A stretch of 64,000 nt of DNA, from assembly GCF_017726655.1 (NCBI RefSeq), contig NZ_CP072308.1:2802001-2866000 (forward strand), written 5' to 3'. Below are positions 36,258 to 43,551 of the stretch, in pieces (position 1 is the stretch's first letter; each line of letters opens with the position of its first letter). Under the pieces are notes generated by a model. That model had not been told where the DNA came from, ran no database searches, and was given only the letters and a program-made list of their open reading frames with translations. The DNA comes from Agrobacterium tumefaciens (GTDB lineage Bacteria > Pseudomonadota > Alphaproteobacteria > Rhizobiales > Rhizobiaceae). The translations under genes and the position numbers were made by a program.

Positions 36258-36284
36258 AGCCCGGCAGTGATGTCGGGCTTTTTG
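36258..36284 (+). terminator. Rho-independent terminator of aatA
   Basis: AGCCCGGCA (36258-36266) pairs with TGTCGGGCT (36271-36279), with one wobble pair and a GTGA loop. It is followed by TTTTGTTTT. Confidence 0.85.
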
Positions 36285-36327
36285 TTTTCAAGTCACAAGC
36301 CTTTCCATGCCGCGTTTTTCGTTTCGG

Positions 36328-37443
36328 TCAGAGCCCCAGAAACAGCAGCATGATGAAGGTGGCGAAGAGAATGAAATGCGTCATGCCCTCGATAGCATTC
36401 GTCTCGCCGTCATTCAGATTTATCGCAGCGGCGATGAGCGTAATGAAGACCATAACTGTCTGAACTGGTGTCATCGCCATGATGAAGGGCTGGCCGGTGT
36501 AAAGCGCGATACCCTCCATGACAGGCACGGTCAGGATGACCGTCGAGAGCGAAGCGCCCATGGCGATGTTGACCACCGCCTGCATGCGGTCGCGAAGGGC
36601 GGAGCGGAGCGCAGTCAGGATTTCAGGCGAGGCCGAGATCGTCGCAACCACGACCGCCATCAGGGCAGGCGGTGCGCTGGTTCCTTCAAGGCTTTCGCTG
36701 AGGAAGGCGGACATGAACTCCGCCAGCACGCCGATCAACACCACGCCGGCGATGATGAGGCCGATGGAAAGCGGCACGCTGCCTTCGTCGTCGTCTCCCG
36801 CATGGCTGCCTGACGCCTGCCCCGACTGGCCGGCCGGACGGGGCTTCTTTGGGTAGGTGTAGCTGAAGAAATAGCTGTGCGGACCGACCTGCATTTTGAG
36901 GAAGAGCGCATAAAGCGCAATCATCGCGAATATCGTGAAGACAGAGTAGATGTGCCAGCTCTGTTCAGGGATGAATTCCGGCACAATCATCGATATGCCC
37001 ATGGCGGTCAGTATCATCACGCCATAGGTCTTGCCGGAATCGTCATTGTAAGGCTGCTCGCCGTGGCGAAGGCCGCCGAGGAGGGCCGCGAGGCCCAGAA
37101 TGCCGTTAATGTCGATCATGACGGCGGAATAGATCGTGTCTCGCACCAGTGTCGGCGAACTGGACTCGCTCATGATGATCGCGAGGATCAGCACCTCGAC
37201 GGCGACCGCCGACAGCGTCAGGATCATCGTCCCGTAGGGATCGCCGACCTTTGCAGCAAGAATTTCAGCGTGATGGGCAACCCGCATCGAAACCAGAACG
37301 ATGAGGCCGATGAGGACGACGGCGGCAATCAGCGCTGCCGTCTTTCCCGCTTCGAATATCGTGTGCTCGGCTAAATAGGCGATGATTGCCGCCGGTATTG
37401 CCAGCAGCAGCATCCGCTCCTGCTTGATGATAGATCCCACCAT
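36328..37443 (-). CDS. chaA: Calcium/proton (sodium) antiporter ChaA
   Basis: 371 residues with about 11 membrane segments in two Na/Ca-exchanger repeats. The repeats' acidic helices are AVEVLILAIIMSE...VMIDINGILG and ATISASPEILTALRSAL. A central hydrophilic linker (about 205-225) is rich in Asp/Glu/Gly. ChaA-type proteins expel Ca2+ or Na+/K+ in exchange for protons, mainly at alkaline pH. ATG at 37443 follows GGAAGGGAAATTC. It is a single gene. Confidence 0.9.
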   Translation of the reverse strand: MVGSIIKQERMLLLAIPAAIIAYLAEHTIFEAGKTAALIAAVVLIGLIVLVSMRVAHHAEILAAKVGDPYGTMILTLSAVAVEVLILAIIMSESSSPTLVRDTIYSAVMIDINGILGLAALLGGLRHGEQPYNDDSGKTYGVMILTAMGISMIVPEFIPEQSWHIYSVFTIFAMIALYALFLKMQVGPHSYFFSYTYPKKPRPAGQSGQASGSHAGDDDEGSVPLSIGLIIAGVVLIGVLAEFMSAFLSESLEGTSAPPALMAVVVATISASPEILTALRSALRDRMQAVVNIAMGASLSTVILTVPVMEGIALYTGQPFIMAMTPVQTVMVFITLIAAAINLNDGETNAIEGMTHFILFATFIMLLFLGL

Positions 37444-37636
37444 GAATTTCCCTTCCCCATGTCGTCGCAGGCTGTAGCCTATCGTCCCTCAGATCAAGCA
37501 GCATTTGCGCTTGAATGCTTTTGGTAGGATAGTGATGTTGCAGGACATGCAGATCACGCCGCGCTGTCCCATCGGGTGCAATGCTTGAAGCGCGGTTGTG
37601 GTTGCCATGTTGCCGACTGAGACAGGAGGACCATGC

Positions 37637-37894
37637 ATGACCAAAGTGGTGTACGAGATCGTCGAACACGACGGAGGCTTCGCTTATCGTATGAACGGCG
37701 CTTATTCCGAGACCTTTCCCACCTATGACGACGCCCGCGCCGCTGCGCGCATTGTAGCAGCCGAACAGCAGGTGGGCGGCGATGACGAAGAAATCAGCTA
37801 TCAGGACGAGCGCGGCAAATGGCATGAGGAACATAGCCAGGGCGGCGACCGGCCGGAAGCAGAGGTTGTCGACAAGACCTCGCCACCGGCCTGA
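37637..37894 (+). CDS. DUF2188 small protein
   Basis: 85 residues. YEIVEHDGGFAYRMNGAYSETFPTYDDARAAA is the DUF2188 repeat-like fold, in which a short antiparallel sheet is followed by a helix. The C-terminus is acidic and probably disordered. Function unknown; the family is often stress-linked in rhizobia. ATG at 37637 has AGGAGGACC in front. It is a single gene. Confidence 0.85.
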   Translation: MTKVVYEIVEHDGGFAYRMNGAYSETFPTYDDARAAARIVAAEQQVGGDDEEISYQDERGKWHEEHSQGGDRPEAEVVDKTSPPA

Positions 37895-37996
37895 TTGAGC
37901 CGGGCCGGGTCGTGCCGGTCCGTCGACTATTTCAATATGCCTTCGACGGGTCTGGCGCTCATGCGGCGTTGAGGAACTTAGGCTGCCGCCGCTGCC

Positions 37997-38941
37997 CTAG
38001 CGCTTCTTGGGCGGCGCTCCCGGATCGGTTTCCTTCAGATGACCTTTGAGACCGTCGACCAGCGCGCTGAAAACCGCGCGGCACCGCGGTGAGGTCTTGA
38101 GGTTTTCGTGCATCGCGACCCAGGTATGGAGCGGGATGTCAATATTCGGGAGAACCTGGACCAGCCGCGGGTCTTTCCGCGCCAGGCCGATTTGGCAGAC
38201 GCCTATCCCGGCGCTCGCGCGGATCATGGCGAGTTGCGCCAGATTGCTGTCGGCGCGGATTTCGAAGGAGATTTCCTCGATATCGGGAAGATCGGGCTGA
38301 AGAGAGCGCATCCGATGAATGGCCGCGCGAATGAAGGGCGTTTTGCGGTCGAAACCGACCATGCGATGATGGTTGAGATCTTCGGTGCTTTTCGGCACGC
38401 CCGCTTTTGCCAGGTAGTCGCGCGTCGCATGAAAACCCAGGCGGAAATTGCCGATGTAGCGCATGACGATCGCATCCTGCATCGGTTCGGTCATGCGAAT
38501 GGCAATGTCGGCTTCGCGCCTTAACAGGTCTTCCAGCGTGTCGGAAAGGGAGAGTTCGATTTCAAGCCTCGGGTGGGTCTCCTGCATGGCCGTGATGATC
38601 GGCGGCAGCATTTCGACGCCGATGATATCTGACGCGCTGATACGCACCGTGCCTTCGATCTTGCCGACCTCCCCGGAGGCCGCGCGCATCAGGGCTGCTG
38701 TCGTTGCCGCCAGATTTTCCGCGTATGGTCGAAGCGCCAGCGCCGCCTCCGTCGGCATCAGGCCATGAGGCGAGCGGATGAACAGCGGAAAACCGACGGC
38801 CTCCTCGAGAGCTCCGATGTGTCGCCCCGCCGTTGGCTGGGTGATCCCAAGTTCGCGGGCGGCGGCAGAGAGCGAACCGTCACTCAGCACGCTCAGGAAG
38901 GTGCGGTAGAAATCCCAGCTGATATCACGGTTTTTCGTCAT
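37997..38941 (-). CDS. LysR-family transcriptional regulator
   Basis: 314 residues: an N-terminal winged helix (SAAARELGITQPTAGRHIGALE) and a type II periplasmic-binding-like effector domain. It is transcribed divergently from the SDR gene, 88 bp apart, so it probably controls that gene and itself. ATG at 38941 (MTKNRDISWDFYRTF) gives the usual LysR N-terminus; ATG at 38968 is an alternative. The intergenic region is AT-rich and contains TTCGTATATCGTA, a possible LysR-type half-site pair. Confidence 0.88.
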   Translation of the reverse strand: MTKNRDISWDFYRTFLSVLSDGSLSAAARELGITQPTAGRHIGALEEAVGFPLFIRSPHGLMPTEAALALRPYAENLAATTAALMRAASGEVGKIEGTVRISASDIIGVEMLPPIITAMQETHPRLEIELSLSDTLEDLLRREADIAIRMTEPMQDAIVMRYIGNFRLGFHATRDYLAKAGVPKSTEDLNHHRMVGFDRKTPFIRAAIHRMRSLQPDLPDIEEISFEIRADSNLAQLAMIRASAGIGVCQIGLARKDPRLVQVLPNIDIPLHTWVAMHENLKTSPRCRAVFSALVDGLKGHLKETDPGAPPKKR

Positions 38942-39029
38942 AATATTTTGTATAGCCGCTCCACTCATTTCGACAATTTCGTATATCGTAGATCGCGCCG
39001 ATACTCCAGACACACAAAGGAGTACGGCG

Positions 39030-40067
39030 ATGTCTATTGGAAATAACGGGAGTGCGGCGAAGGACGAACGGCCCCTGGCGCTGGTGCTGGGTGTGAATGG
39101 GGGCGTTGGCGGCCAGGTTTCACGCATGTTGCTGCAAAGGGGCTGGCGATTGAGGGCGATGACACGCCGGAAGCCGGCAGCCGAGGCCGCTGGCGACATC
39201 GAATTCGTCACAGGCGACGCCATGAACCGGCAGGACGTTTTGAGGGCGGCGCAAGGTGCCCGGCTGATCGTGCACGCGGTCAATCCTCCCGGCTACAGCG
39301 ATTGGGAGAAGCAGGTCGTGCCGATGCTGGACAACACGATCGCCGCCGCCGAAAGCTGCGGTGCAAGGATAGTCTTTCCCGGCACGGTCTATAATTTTGG
39401 TTCAGACGCCTTTCCGCTGCTGACCGAAGAGAGCCCGCAGCAGCCGTTTACGCGCAAGGGCGCGTTGCGTGCGGAGATGGAACGACGGCTGAAAATGGCT
39501 TCCATGCGTGGCGTGCCCGTGCTGATCGTTCGTGCCGGAGATTTCTTTGGGCCGGATGCGAAAAATAACTGGTTCTCGCAGATGCTGGTAAAGCCGGGAC
39601 GACCCGTCCGCAGCGTCCGAAACCCCGCAGCGCCCCATGCGGGACATCAATGGGCCTATCTGCCGGACGTGGCGGAGACAATCGGACGGCTGTTGGATCG
39701 CGCCGCTGACCTGCCAGCTTTCGCCGTCTTCCATATGGAAGGTTTCTGGGACTTCGATGGGCTGCAACTGGTTGCCGCCATCGAACGGGTCGTGGGACAT
39801 CCGGTCAAACAGCGCCGGCTCTCCTGGACCGGCATTCGATTGGCAGCGCCCTTCGTTCCCCTGTTCCGCGAAGTTCTGGAGATGCGCTATCTCTGGCAGA
39901 TGTCGATCCGGATGAGCAATCGCAAGCTGACAGCGTTTCTGGGGGGCGAGCCCAGAACGCCCATCGATGTCGCGGTATCGACCACGCTGGCGAGCCTTGG
40001 ATGCCTGGAGCAGAACCAACCGCCCGTAAGCCTCGCTCAGCCTGTCGACGCGAAGGGCGAAGTCTGA
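39030..40067 (+). CDS. NAD(P)-dependent epimerase/SDR-type oxidoreductase
   Basis: 345 residues of the extended/atypical SDR group. The Rossmann motif is VLGVNGGVGG (residues 19-28) and the DAMNRQDV loop follows strand 3. FPGTVYNFGS holds the tyrosine, but the classical YxxxK catalytic lysine is not obvious. The substrate is unknown. ATG at 39030 follows AAAGGAGTACGGCG. It forms a two-gene unit with the next gene (TGATG overlap) and is divergent from LysR. Confidence 0.85.
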   Translation: MSIGNNGSAAKDERPLALVLGVNGGVGGQVSRMLLQRGWRLRAMTRRKPAAEAAGDIEFVTGDAMNRQDVLRAAQGARLIVHAVNPPGYSDWEKQVVPMLDNTIAAAESCGARIVFPGTVYNFGSDAFPLLTEESPQQPFTRKGALRAEMERRLKMASMRGVPVLIVRAGDFFGPDAKNNWFSQMLVKPGRPVRSVRNPAAPHAGHQWAYLPDVAETIGRLLDRAADLPAFAVFHMEGFWDFDGLQLVAAIERVVGHPVKQRRLSWTGIRLAAPFVPLFREVLEMRYLWQMSIRMSNRKLTAFLGGEPRTPIDVAVSTTLASLGCLEQNQPPVSLAQPVDAKGEV

Positions 40068-40456
40068 TGGCGGGGGGCGTCACTGGGGTTCCGGCTCGGT
40101 ATCGCCTGTTTGCCGTCATTTCGGCAAGCGTGCCATTGCTGATCTTCGCACAGGTACTGCTGGCAGGGCTGTCGATATATTTCGACGGATCGCTGATTTC
40201 GCTTCACAAGGGCCTTGGCATGCTGGTCGCCCTGCCGATCCTGTCGCTGGCGGTCCTCGCTTTGCGATATGATGAATTGCGGCCGAACCTTGCGCGCACA
40301 TTAGGTTTGCTCAGCCTTTATTGCCTGCAGGTGGCGCTGATGAGCATCGGCCGTGAGACGGGCAATGGTTTGCTGCAGGCGCTGCACCTGCCCAATGCCT
40401 TCATCATCGGTGCGTTTTCAGATTATGCCGCACGTCAGGCGCGACGCCCTCTTTAA
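40067..40456 (+). CDS. Small four-helix membrane protein (DUF6220-like)
   Basis: 129 residues with four hydrophobic segments (about 13-35, 45-68, 77-95 and 103-120) and a basic end. The pattern LLIFAQVLLAGLSIYFDG...LHKGLGMLVALP resembles DUF6220 membrane proteins. Its ATG overlaps the stop of the SDR gene by 1 bp, so translation is coupled. Function unknown; perhaps a membrane partner of that oxidoreductase. Confidence 0.8.
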   Translation: MAGGVTGVPARYRLFAVISASVPLLIFAQVLLAGLSIYFDGSLISLHKGLGMLVALPILSLAVLALRYDELRPNLARTLGLLSLYCLQVALMSIGRETGNGLLQALHLPNAFIIGAFSDYAARQARRPL

Positions 40457-40492
40457 AAAAAAGGCCGCATCGCAGTCGTGCGATGCGGCCTT
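40455..40492. terminator. Bidirectional terminator
   Basis: A perfect 14-bp stem (AAGGCCGCATCGCA at 40461-40474 with TGCGATGCGGCCTT at 40479-40492, GTCG loop). An A-run on the left serves the minus-strand oxidoreductase gene and a short T-run on the right serves the plus-strand membrane gene. Confidence 0.9.
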
Positions 40493-40508
40493 TCCATGTG
40501 TGGGTATA

Positions 40509-41621
40509 TCAGGCAAGCGCCGGATAGTCGGTGTAGCCTTCGGCCCCGCCGCCATAGAAGGTCGGCTGGTTCGGTTCATTCAAGGGCGCGTTGTCCTTGA
40601 GGCGGCGCACTAGATCCGGGTTGGCAATGAAGGCCTTGCCGAAGGCAACGGCATCGACCTTGCCGCTCTCGACAGCTTCGATGGCGCTCTCACGGTCGTA
40701 GCCGTTATTGGCGATCCACAGGCCCTTGCCACCGGCATTGCGGTAAGCGGCCTTGAAGGCGGCATAATCGAACGGCTTGTCCCCCTGCTTGAAATCGCGC
40801 GGGCCACCCGTTGCGCCTTCGACGACATGGATGAAGGCGAGATTACGCTTGCCAAGCTGTTCCACGACGTAGTTGTACAGCGGCTGTGGGTCAGCCTCGA
40901 AGATATCGTTAGCAGGCGTGACGGGAGAGAGGCGAATGCCGGTGCGGCCTGCACCAATCTCACCTGCAACCGCATCAACGACTTCCAGCAGGAAGCGGGC
41001 GCGGTTTTCAATCGAGCCGCCATACTCATCCGTGCGTTCGTTGGTGCTGGATTTCAGGAACTGCTCGATCAGGTAGCCATTGGCCGCGTGGATTTCGACG
41101 CCGTCGAAACCGGCCTCCAGTGCCGCGCGTGCACCGCTGCGATAGTCCTCCAGGATGAGGCCGATATCGTCGATGGTAAGCGCACGCGGCTCCGACGTTT
41201 CGGCAAAGCCGCCGGTGCCGTCATCATTGATGATATAGGTCTTGGATTTGGCGGTGATGGCAGACGGGGCAACCGGCTGGCCACCATGGGGTTGCAACGA
41301 GGTATGGGAGATGCGGCCCACGTGCCAGATTTGGGCGACGATCTTGCCGCCGGCCGAATGCACACCCTGGGTGACCTGTTTCCAGCCCTCGATTGCTTCC
41401 CGCTTGTAAAGGCCGGGAACGTCGGCGTAACCCTGACCCTGCTGGGAGATCGGTGTGCCTTCGGTGACGATCAGGCCCGCACTGGCGCGCTGTTCGTAAT
41501 AAGTGGCATTGAGATTGTTGGGAATGGCACCCGGGGAACGGTTGCGAGTGAGGGGTGCCATGACGATACGGTTGGCGAGTGCGATATCGCCGGCCTGTGC
41601 CGGTTCGAAAAGACTGGTCAT
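40509..41621 (-). CDS. Old Yellow Enzyme, alkene/nitrate-ester reductase (NemA/NerA-like)
   Basis: 370 residues, an FMN-binding TIM barrel. MAPLTRNRSPGAIPN is the N-terminal FMN site, the substrate pair is in FDGVEIHAANGYLIEQFL, and the C-terminal FMN-phosphate site is AFGKAFIANPDL. It matches the class of E. coli NemA and A. radiobacter NerA (glycerol trinitrate reductase), which reduce activated alkenes, N-ethylmaleimide and nitrate esters with NAD(P)H. It lies 122 bp downstream of an ArsR-type regulator on the same strand, suggesting inducible control by electrophiles. Confidence 0.93.
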   Translation of the reverse strand: MTSLFEPAQAGDIALANRIVMAPLTRNRSPGAIPNNLNATYYEQRASAGLIVTEGTPISQQGQGYADVPGLYKREAIEGWKQVTQGVHSAGGKIVAQIWHVGRISHTSLQPHGGQPVAPSAITAKSKTYIINDDGTGGFAETSEPRALTIDDIGLILEDYRSGARAALEAGFDGVEIHAANGYLIEQFLKSSTNERTDEYGGSIENRARFLLEVVDAVAGEIGAGRTGIRLSPVTPANDIFEADPQPLYNYVVEQLGKRNLAFIHVVEGATGGPRDFKQGDKPFDYAAFKAAYRNAGGKGLWIANNGYDRESAIEAVESGKVDAVAFGKAFIANPDLVRRLKDNAPLNEPNQPTFYGGGAEGYTDYPALA

Positions 41622-41743
41622 GCGACTACACTTTCTGGTCGGTTGGCGTAATTGCGCGGCAGGCGCGCTATCCTGATGGGATGCCGGATCGAGTCCCCAT
41701 TGTGGTTTCGGTCCGGCACCCCGAGGCTCAAAGCTTGGGAGGC

Positions 41744-42058
41744 TCAGAGATTTGTCTGCAGATAATTGCGAAAAGCGTCGATGGTTTCCTCGTTCCGTTC
41801 AAAAAATACCCATTGCCCCACCTTTTTCGAACGGATGAGGCCAGCTGACTGCAACACCGCGAGATGTGACGAGACGGTGGACTGCGACAGGCCGCTGATC
41901 TGGAACTGGTTGGCGCACACGCCCATGCTGAAAGGGTGGTCTTGACAAAAGTGGCTCTCCGGCCGCTTCAGCCATTCCAGAAACTTCAGCCTTGCAGGGT
42001 GCGAAAGGGCTTTGAGGATTTCCTCCGGGTTCATCTGGACGTTTTCAATATCTGACAT
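41744..42058 (-). CDS. ArsR-family transcriptional regulator
   Basis: 104 residues with a winged helix: SHPARLKFLEWLKRPE, QISGLSQSTVSSHLAVLQSAGLI (recognition helix) and the wing KKVGQWVFFERNEE. Cysteines in HFCQDHPFSMGVC could sense metal or thiol-reactive compounds. It is upstream of the Old Yellow Enzyme gene and probably controls it. Palindromes cover its own promoter. The predicted transcription start falls almost at the ATG (42058) and no ribosome binding site is seen, so the message may be leaderless, or translation may start at ATG 42034. Confidence 0.85.
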   Translation of the reverse strand: MSDIENVQMNPEEILKALSHPARLKFLEWLKRPESHFCQDHPFSMGVCANQFQISGLSQSTVSSHLAVLQSAGLIRSKKVGQWVFFERNEETIDAFRNYLQTNL

Positions 42059-42060
42059 GG

Positions 42061-42093
42061 TCGATATATATATCGATAATTTTCGATATACAA
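42061..42093 (-). promoter_or_regulatory. Promoter and palindromic operator of the ArsR gene
   Basis: On the minus strand TTGTAT (42088-42093) and TATATA (42065-42070) are 17 bp apart. A perfect 16-bp palindrome TCGATATATATATCGA (42061-42076) covers the -10 box, and a second near-palindrome ATCGATAATTTTCGAT (42072-42087) fills the spacer. This is a classic autorepression layout. Confidence 0.65.
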
Positions 42094-42133
42094 GTCACGT
42101 CTCTGTGAGAAGGATTGCCGACCATGTCCCTCC

Positions 42134-42237
42134 AAAAAAGAAGGCCGCTGGATATTTCCGCGGCCTGATAAGTTTGAAGGTCAAAACCTCCAGAGGGGAA
42201 CAGCTGTCGCGTGCCTGAGCGAGCGTGACAGCCAACT
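42134..42237 (-). ncRNA. AbcR-type (alpha-r15) small RNA, distal copy
   Basis: About 104 nt on the minus strand. The 5' hairpin pairs GCTGTC with GACAGC. Next comes the unpaired conserved core TTCCCCTCTGGAGG and GACCTTC, then a terminator stem AGGCCGC/GCGGCCT followed by TTCTTTTTT (T-run 42134-42139). The core is nearly identical to the second copy 200 bp upstream. Two tandem sRNAs beside lsrB is the known arrangement of AbcR1/AbcR2 in Agrobacterium and relatives, which silence ABC-transporter mRNAs through Hfq. I cannot tell which copy is AbcR1. Ends are inferred from promoter and terminator. Confidence 0.85.
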
Positions 42238-42239
42238 AA

Positions 42240-42268
42240 GATATGGTGGGAGCGAGAATGCAAAACAA
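42240..42268 (-). promoter_or_regulatory. Promoter of the distal AbcR-type sRNA
   Basis: On the minus strand TTGTTT (42263-42268), 17 bp, then CATATC (42240-42245). The geometry and the -10 box are identical to those of the proximal copy. Confidence 0.65.
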
Positions 42269-42316
42269 GGTTGCATCATCCGATATCTCGCCGATTTGGA
42301 GAAAATTCTTGCGGGT

Positions 42317-42437
42317 AAAAAAAGAGGGCCGCCGGATAGATCCAGGGCCCTTTAAGTGTGAAGGTCAAAAACCTCCAGAGGGGAACAGCTGATGCGGTGG
42401 AACTGGGAGGAAAAGCCACCGTGTGCATCAGCTGAGT
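42317..42437 (-). ncRNA. AbcR-type (alpha-r15) small RNA, proximal copy
   Basis: About 121 nt on the minus strand. The 5' hairpin is strong: CAGCTGATGC pairs with GCATCAGCTG, extended by GGTGG/CCACC, with a 15-nt loop CTTTTCCTCCCAGTT that presents the anti-Shine-Dalgarno sequence CCUCCC. It is followed by the shared core TTCCCCTCTGGAGG and by a terminator stem with GGGCC/GGCCC arms (42325-42352) and a run of seven uridines (42317-42323). It lies about 190 bp downstream of lsrB. Known alpha-r15 family members bind ribosome binding sites of transporter mRNAs. Confidence 0.88.
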
Positions 42438-42439
42438 GC

Positions 42440-42482
42440 GATATGGTGCTTTTTTGTGCATGGAGCAACTCTTTTTTGTGCA
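42440..42482 (-). promoter_or_regulatory. Promoter and direct repeats of the proximal AbcR-type sRNA
   Basis: On the minus strand TTGCTC (42463-42468), 17 bp, CATATC (42440-42445). Two exact 12-bp direct repeats TGCACAAAAAAG lie at 42449-42460 (in the spacer) and 42471-42482 (just upstream of -35), 22 bp apart. They may be sites for a LysR-type activator such as the neighbouring LsrB/VtlR, or for another regulator. Confidence 0.6.
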
Positions 42483-42630
42483 GGTCAGGCATGCGCACCG
42501 TGCAGCCCTCGATATTTCTGGTATAATTTATGTGCAAAGCTAAAGAAGGGCGCTCGCGCACCCCTCTCACTTTTGACGTCATAAGGCTATGAATCTTATA
42601 GACTATCCTCTAACGGCGATTATTTTTCCG

Positions 42631-43533
42631 TCAGAAGTTCCAGTTCCTGGCCTTGGCAACGATGAAATCACGGAAGGCCTTCAGCTTTGCAGCGTTTTTC
42701 ATCTCGTCGGGATAGCAGAAATACGTATCGAATGACGGGATGTCGGCCGCGAGCGAAAGCTGGATGAGGCCGGGATCGCGGCCAACGATATAATCCGGCA
42801 GGCAGGCAATACCGATTCCCAGCAGGCAGGCCCGCTTGATCGAGGTCTGGCTGTTGATCTGCAGGTGCGGCGTGCGCGTATTGTCGGAGGAGCGTCCGGC
42901 ATTTTCCAGCCAGTTGACATCAAGCAGGTAGTTTGGCGCCGGTTCACCGAAGGAAATGATGCGGTGATTATCGAGGTCTTCGATCGACTGTGGTTCGCCA
43001 TATCTGTTGATATAGGACGGCGCGGCATAGACGTGCATGTGTACGGTGAACAGCTTGCGCTGAATGAGGTCCGACTGCTGTGGCTGGCGCAGGCGGATCG
43101 CGCAATCGGCGTGACGCATGTTCACGTCCAGCTCCTCATTGTCGAGGATGAGCTGGATCGACATTTCCGGATAGAGCTGAAGAAACTCCTGCACCTTGTC
43201 CGTCAGCCACCCCTGGCCGAGGCCGACGGTCGTCGTGACGCGCAGCTTGCCGCTCGGCTTCTCCGTCGTTTCGGTGAGCTGCATCTTGACGGTTTCAAGT
43301 TTCAGCAACACGTCGTGAGCGGTGCGGTAGAGCAACTCACCCTGTTCGGTGAGGATGAGGCCGCGGGCATGGCGATGGAACAGCTTGACGCCGACGTCCT
43401 GCTCCAGCGCGCTGACCTGACGGCTGATGGCCGACTGGGACAAGTGCAGCTTGTCAGCAGCATGGGTGAACGACCCTGCTTCGGCTGCGGCATGAAAAAT
43501 GCGCAGTTTATCCCAGTCCAATGGCATTGCCAT
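42631..43533 (-). CDS. lsrB: LysR-family regulator LsrB/VtlR
   Basis: 300 residues. DNA-binding domain 1-65 with FTHAADKLHLSQSAISRQVSALE; effector domain about 95-295. Cysteines at 144, 236, 244 and 273 are notable because rhizobial LsrB proteins sense oxidation through cysteines. In Agrobacterium and Sinorhizobium the gene controls LPS, oxidative-stress and symbiosis/virulence traits, and the Brucella orthologue VtlR activates an AbcR sRNA. It starts 18 bp after trxB in one transcript, and the AbcR-type sRNAs follow. The identification rests on sequence plus this diagnostic neighbourhood. Confidence 0.9.
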   Translation of the reverse strand: MAMPLDWDKLRIFHAAAEAGSFTHAADKLHLSQSAISRQVSALEQDVGVKLFHRHARGLILTEQGELLYRTAHDVLLKLETVKMQLTETTEKPSGKLRVTTTVGLGQGWLTDKVQEFLQLYPEMSIQLILDNEELDVNMRHADCAIRLRQPQQSDLIQRKLFTVHMHVYAAPSYINRYGEPQSIEDLDNHRIISFGEPAPNYLLDVNWLENAGRSSDNTRTPHLQINSQTSIKRACLLGIGIACLPDYIVGRDPGLIQLSLAADIPSFDTYFCYPDEMKNAAKLKAFRDFIVAKARNWNF

Positions 43534-43551
43534 GCCTATCCTGCCTTTCGG

